Assembly (NCBI RefSeq): GCF_021172045.1
Contig: NZ_CP087164.1
Location: forward strand, 5,580,001-5,644,000
Direction: 5' to 3'
From: Capillimicrobium parvum
Lineage (GTDB): Bacteria; Actinomycetota; Thermoleophilia; Solirubrobacterales; Solirubrobacteraceae
DNA length: 64,000 bases
Program-made: the position numbers and the translations under genes
Notes under the pieces: generated by a model
Seen by the model: the letters and a program-made list of their open reading frames with translations, nothing else
What the model was told of the DNA's origin: nothing
Database searches by the model: none
In this document: positions 60,545 through 64,000 of the stretch, one piece after another
Numbering within the stretch: the stretch's first letter is position 1
Layout of the letters: each line of letters begins with the position of its first letter

Positions 60545-63403
60545 TCATCCCCGCAGCACCTCGCCTTCGGGGTCGTAGAACGGTTTCGTCGTGACGGTCG
60601 CCGGGAACGTCCGCGACTCGTCGGAGATCGTGATCGAGGCGCCGTCCGTCGCCAGCGCGACGGGCACCCACGCCATCCCGATCGAGGCGCCCAGCTTCGG
60701 CGAGCGCCGTGAGCTCGTCACCTGGCCGGCGGGCTTGCCCCCGACGACCACGACCGCGCCCTCGGTCGGCACCTCGCCGTTCTGGCACGTGAACCCGACC
60801 AATGCGGTCTCGGCCGGATGCTGCGAGGCCTGCTCGAGCGCCCACTTGCCGATGAACTCCTGCTCCTTGTCGAGCTTGACCGACCAGCCCATCGCCGCGC
60901 CGTAGGGCGTCGACTCCGAGTCGGTGTCCTGCCCGACGAGGATGTGCAGCTTCTGCAGGCGCAGGATCCGCTGCGGCTCGAGGCCGAACGGCCGCGCGCC
61001 CTCGGCGGCGACCGCGTCCCACAGCGCCCGGCCCTGCGGCGCCGCGCAGTGCAGCTCGTAGCCGACCTCACCCACGAAGCCGATGCGCATCGCCAGGCAG
61101 GGCACGCCCGCCACGGTGATGTGCTGGGCGTCGAGGTACGGGAACGCCTCGTTGGAGCAGTCGGCGTCGGTGAGCCGCGTCAGCATCTCGCGCGCCTGCG
61201 GGCCGGCGAGGTTCATCGCCGCCACGCCCTGCGTGACGTCGGTGAGGTGGGCGTCCAGGCCCCAGTCGGCCAGCCACCAGGAGAACCACGCCTCGACCGC
61301 GGCCGCGCCGCTCGACGTCGTCGTCACGTAGAACGTCTCGTCGTCGATCCGGCCGACCGTACCGTCGTCGGTGATACGCCCCGCGTCGGAGGTCAGCACG
61401 CCGTAGCGGATGCGCCCCGGCTTGAGGGTCGACATGCGGTTCGGGTACAGCCGGTCGAGCAGCTCGCCGGCGTCCGGCCCGCGCACGATGAGCTTGCCGA
61501 GCGTCGACACGTCGATCAACCCGGCGGTCGTCTGCACGGCGAGCGCCTCGCCCTCCGGGTCGCCGTAGTCGTAGGCGCGGCGCCAGTCGCCCGCCCACCG
61601 GTCGGTGGCGCCGAGCTCCGTGTGGCGGCCGTGGACCGCCGAGCGCTTGGCCGCCTCCAGCGGCCGGCCGGCGAGCGCGCCCATCGGCACCGTCGACCAG
61701 GGCGGCCGCGCGGTCGTCATGCCGACGTCGCCCATCGACAGGCCGGTCGCGCCGGCGAGCGCCCGGATCGAGGCGAGCTGCGACAGGCGGCCCTGCGACG
61801 GGCCCATCGTCACCGTCGTGTAGCGCTTGGACAGCTCGATGGTGTCGTAGCCCTCGGCGGCCGCGTACTCGACGTCCTTGACGGTGATGTCCTCGTCGAG
61901 GTCGACGAACGCCTTGCCGCCCTTCCTGCCGTCACGAGCCTGGGCGGGCGGGGTGGCCACGGGAGATGGCGCCGCCAGCCCGTCCACCCGCGCGCGGAGC
62001 TCGTCGAGCCCCCCCGCGTCGAGCCCGAGCGCGGCGGCCGCCTCGGCGCCCGCCAGCGTCCCCGACAGCTCGGCGGTGTCCGCGCTCTCGTGGCCGGCGA
62101 CCGCGCCCGCCGCGTGGACGCTGGGCGGCAGCGCGTCTGCGACGAACCGGCCGGTGGCCTGGTCGAAGCGGGCGCGCGCCCCCGACTGCAGCAGCAGCGA
62201 GGTCGCCGGCGCGGCGCCTGCGGAGACCGCGAGCAGGTCGCACTCGATCCGCTCCTCGGTGCCGGCGACCGCCTGTCCGCGGTCGTCGACGCGGGCGAGC
62301 GCGACGCCCTCGACGCCCTTGCGCCCGAGCGCCCGGACGGGCGTGAAGCCCTGGACGACCCGCAGGCCGAGCTCCTGGGCGCGCGCGGTCCGCGCGGTGG
62401 GCTCGGTGCGCAGGTCGGCGATCGCCGCGACCGGGATCCCCGCCGCGTGCAGCGCCAGCGCGGCGTCGAGCCCGTCGTCGCCGACCGCGGCGACCACGGC
62501 CCGCTCGCCGACCCGCAGGCCGTACAGCGCGGCCATGCGGCGCGCGCCGCCCGCGAGCATGACGCCGGGCAGGTCGTTGTCGGCGAAGACGAGCGGCTGC
62601 TCGATCGTGCCCGTCGCCGCGACGAACCGCGCGGCGCGGATCTGGTGCAGCGTGCTGTCCTGCCAGACCGGCACGAGGCCGTCGAAGAAGCCGAGCGCGG
62701 GCGCGCGGCTGAGGATCTCGACGCCCGCGGCCCGGGCCCGCTGCGCCAGCTCGCGGGCACGGTCGCCCCCGCCCTCGGCCAGCAGCCGGCCGCCCGGCTC
62801 TGCGTCCTCGTCGCACAGGACGACGTCGGCGCCCGCCTCGGCGGCCCGCAGCGCCGCGGCCAGGCCGGCGATCCCGCCACCGACGACGAGCACGTCGCAG
62901 TGGCGCCGGCGGTACTCGGTGCGCCACTCGCGCTCCTCCTGGCGCTTGGGCAGCTTGCCCAGGCCGGCGGCGTGGCGCAGGACCTTCTCGTAGACCGGCC
63001 ACATCCGCCGCGGGCGGATGAACGTCTTGTAGTAGAAGCCCGGCGGGGTGAACGGCCCGGCGAACTTGTCGGTCGCCGACATCACGTCGAAGTCGAGCGA
63101 CGGCCACGCGTTCTGGTGCTCGACCTTCATGCCCGCGACGATCGGCTCGCTGCAGGCGCGGATGCCGGGGCGCCCGTCGACGGTGACGAGCGAGTTCGCG
63201 CAGTGGCCGCAGCCGCAGATCTCGCCGCGCGGCCGGTGGTACTTGAAGGAGCGGGAGAAGACGCGCTGGCCGGAGGCGAACAGCGCCGAGGCGATCGTGT
63301 CGCCCGCGAAGCCGGTGACGGGCTTGCCGTCCCAGGTGAACGGGACGGGCCGCGAGCGGTCGATGCGCTCGCCGGGCTGGACGGGCAGGCGGGCCGTGCT
63401 CAT
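60545..63403 (-). CDS. soxA: Sarcosine oxidase alpha subunit
   Basis: A 952-residue alpha subunit. The N-terminal region holds CGCGHCANS (Fer2_4-like), then a FAD/NAD Rossmann pair (DVLVVGGGIAGLAAALRAAEAGADVVLCDED), and from about residue 570 a GcvT-type tetrahydrofolate-binding domain (GATDRWAGDWRRAYDYGD). It channels the methyl carbon as 5,10-methylene-THF. It overlaps soxD by 4 nt. Confidence 0.95.
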   Translation of the reverse strand: MSTARLPVQPGERIDRSRPVPFTWDGKPVTGFAGDTIASALFASGQRVFSRSFKYHRPRGEICGCGHCANSLVTVDGRPGIRACSEPIVAGMKVEHQNAWPSLDFDVMSATDKFAGPFTPPGFYYKTFIRPRRMWPVYEKVLRHAAGLGKLPKRQEEREWRTEYRRRHCDVLVVGGGIAGLAAALRAAEAGADVVLCDEDAEPGGRLLAEGGGDRARELAQRARAAGVEILSRAPALGFFDGLVPVWQDSTLHQIRAARFVAATGTIEQPLVFADNDLPGVMLAGGARRMAALYGLRVGERAVVAAVGDDGLDAALALHAAGIPVAAIADLRTEPTARTARAQELGLRVVQGFTPVRALGRKGVEGVALARVDDRGQAVAGTEERIECDLLAVSAGAAPATSLLLQSGARARFDQATGRFVADALPPSVHAAGAVAGHESADTAELSGTLAGAEAAAALGLDAGGLDELRARVDGLAAPSPVATPPAQARDGRKGGKAFVDLDEDITVKDVEYAAAEGYDTIELSKRYTTVTMGPSQGRLSQLASIRALAGATGLSMGDVGMTTARPPWSTVPMGALAGRPLEAAKRSAVHGRHTELGATDRWAGDWRRAYDYGDPEGEALAVQTTAGLIDVSTLGKLIVRGPDAGELLDRLYPNRMSTLKPGRIRYGVLTSDAGRITDDGTVGRIDDETFYVTTTSSGAAAVEAWFSWWLADWGLDAHLTDVTQGVAAMNLAGPQAREMLTRLTDADCSNEAFPYLDAQHITVAGVPCLAMRIGFVGEVGYELHCAAPQGRALWDAVAAEGARPFGLEPQRILRLQKLHILVGQDTDSESTPYGAAMGWSVKLDKEQEFIGKWALEQASQHPAETALVGFTCQNGEVPTEGAVVVVGGKPAGQVTSSRRSPKLGASIGMAWVPVALATDGASITISDESRTFPATVTTKPFYDPEGEVLRG

Positions 63404-63780
63404 CGACCGACCACCCCCGATCCCGGTCCGCCGCCCGCAACGTCGGTGGTCGTGCCCACCGCCCCGCCGCCGGGCATGCCGGTCGCCGCGTCCACCGCGG
63501 CGAGCGTCCCCGCGTCGGCGGCGGGCGCCTCGTCAGGCAGCGCCGTCCACTTCACGTCGTTCGTGCGGGTGTCGCGCTCGGCCAGGAACCACGCCCGGCA
63601 GCCGGAGCGGTGCACCCACCACTCGCGCTGGACCCCCGCGACGTTGCGGCGGAAGTAGTTGTAGGCGTTGAGCTCGCGCCGGCTGGGGCGGGCCTTGGGC
63701 CGGGGCGACACCTCGCCTCCGTAGCCGAAGTCGGTGACCTCGCGGACACCGCAGTTTGGGCAGGTGAGAAGGAAGGACAT
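63400..63780 (-). CDS. soxD: Sarcosine oxidase delta subunit
   Basis: A 126-residue zinc-binding delta subunit. CPNCG at the N-terminus and HRSGCRAWF supply the zinc ligands; YNYFRRNVAGVQREWWVH is conserved. The last 45 residues are a Gly/Ala/Thr-rich tail absent from shorter SoxD proteins. It is the first gene of the sox-metK unit. Confidence 0.92.
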   Translation of the reverse strand: MSFLLTCPNCGVREVTDFGYGGEVSPRPKARPSRRELNAYNYFRRNVAGVQREWWVHRSGCRAWFLAERDTRTNDVKWTALPDEAPAADAGTLAAVDAATGMPGGGAVGTTTDVAGGGPGSGVVGR

Positions 63781-64000
63781 GGTCTCCTGTCAGAGCACGC
63801 GGTTGGGGGGCCACGTCGACGTCCGTCACGCTACGACGGGCGCGGAGAGGGGGCACCTCTCGATCGAGGGGGATCTCCGCCCTGCCCGGGCGGGTTTCGG
63901 GCAGGTGGCTGCCGACGACCTGCCCGGTCGGCGGGCAAAGACCCTCCCGCCAGGGGGCGCACGGGCAACGCCGTGACCCCTACCGTGCGGGGGGTGTCCC
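63781..64000. promoter_or_regulatory. Structured leader upstream of soxD
   Basis: The soxD 5' region carries a perfect 8-bp inverted repeat with an 11-nt loop (GGGCAGGT 63899-63906, ACCTGCCC 63918-63925) and a palindrome CTCGATCGAG at 63859-63868. I looked for a glycine-riboswitch core and did not find one. An operator or a novel structured leader is possible. Confidence 0.4.

Noticed and set aside
60818-63658. 946-codon open frame antisense to soxA/soxD
   Set aside because: Same antisense shadow effect; the minus strand encodes well-recognised SoxA and SoxD.
63781-64000. Glycine riboswitch upstream of soxD
   Set aside because: The conserved aptamer core could not be found on the relevant strand.
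1-64000. Mobile elements, tRNA or rRNA genes
   Set aside because: No transposase, integrase, cloverleaf or rRNA sequence was recognised in the window.

Overview
The window is very GC-rich (roughly 68-72% by eye), densely packed actinobacterial DNA. Promoters look like a -10 of the form TANNNT, several mRNAs appear leaderless, and GTG or TTG starts are common. A mycofactocin-type SDR, a PPOX/F420-like split-barrel protein and a heterotetrameric sarcosine oxidase fit an actinobacterium, possibly Thermoleophilia/Solirubrobacterales-like. That placement is inference. I see no tRNA, rRNA, CRISPR array or mobile element.

Region A (1-25.7 kb) and region C (43.4-50.5 kb) hold a dispersed catabolic set: acyl-CoA-dehydrogenase-type monooxygenase, HpaI aldolase, FAD fumarate-reductase-like enzyme, ribose-type ABC importer with a fused ATPase-permease, amidohydrolase, luciferase-like monooxygenase, two acyl-CoA ligases, several SDRs, two close alpha/beta hydrolases, a CoxMSL-type molybdenum hydroxylase with CoxG, two CMD/AhpD-like proteins, an M24 peptidase, a ThDP enzyme and a zinc alcohol dehydrogenase. 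Eleven copies of a 16-bp palindrome near ACCTCCGAWCGGAGGT sit upstream of these units. In eleven of them a TANNNT-like -10 (TTNNNT in two) lies 21-23 nt downstream. This points to one regulon, probably controlled by one or more of three XRE-cupin regulators (2325, 26655, 48705), for uptake and breakdown of a cyclic or aromatic/alicyclic substrate I cannot identify.

Region B (25.9-43.4 kb) lacks the palindrome and looks like a second module: LuxR-type response regulator, XRE-cupin plus MFS exporter, PPOX-like protein, variant M24 protein, ThDP dehydrogenase E1 alpha/beta, PucR regulator, HyuB/HyuA hydantoinase or oxoprolinase, DAO-type oxidoreductase, diaminopentanoate-dehydrogenase-like protein, GSA-type aminotransferase and P5C-dehydrogenase-like aldehyde dehydrogenase. 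This fits degradation of a cyclic amide, ureide or amino-acid-like compound. Its convergent genes end in a 43-bp hairpin repeat present three times.

Region D (50.5-64 kb) is different: Tat-exported sulfatase, secreted beta-propeller, PAP2-type membrane protein, lipoprotein, universal stress protein, Bcr/CflA-like exporter, and a soxD-soxA-soxG-soxB-metK run linking sarcosine demethylation with S-adenosylmethionine synthesis.
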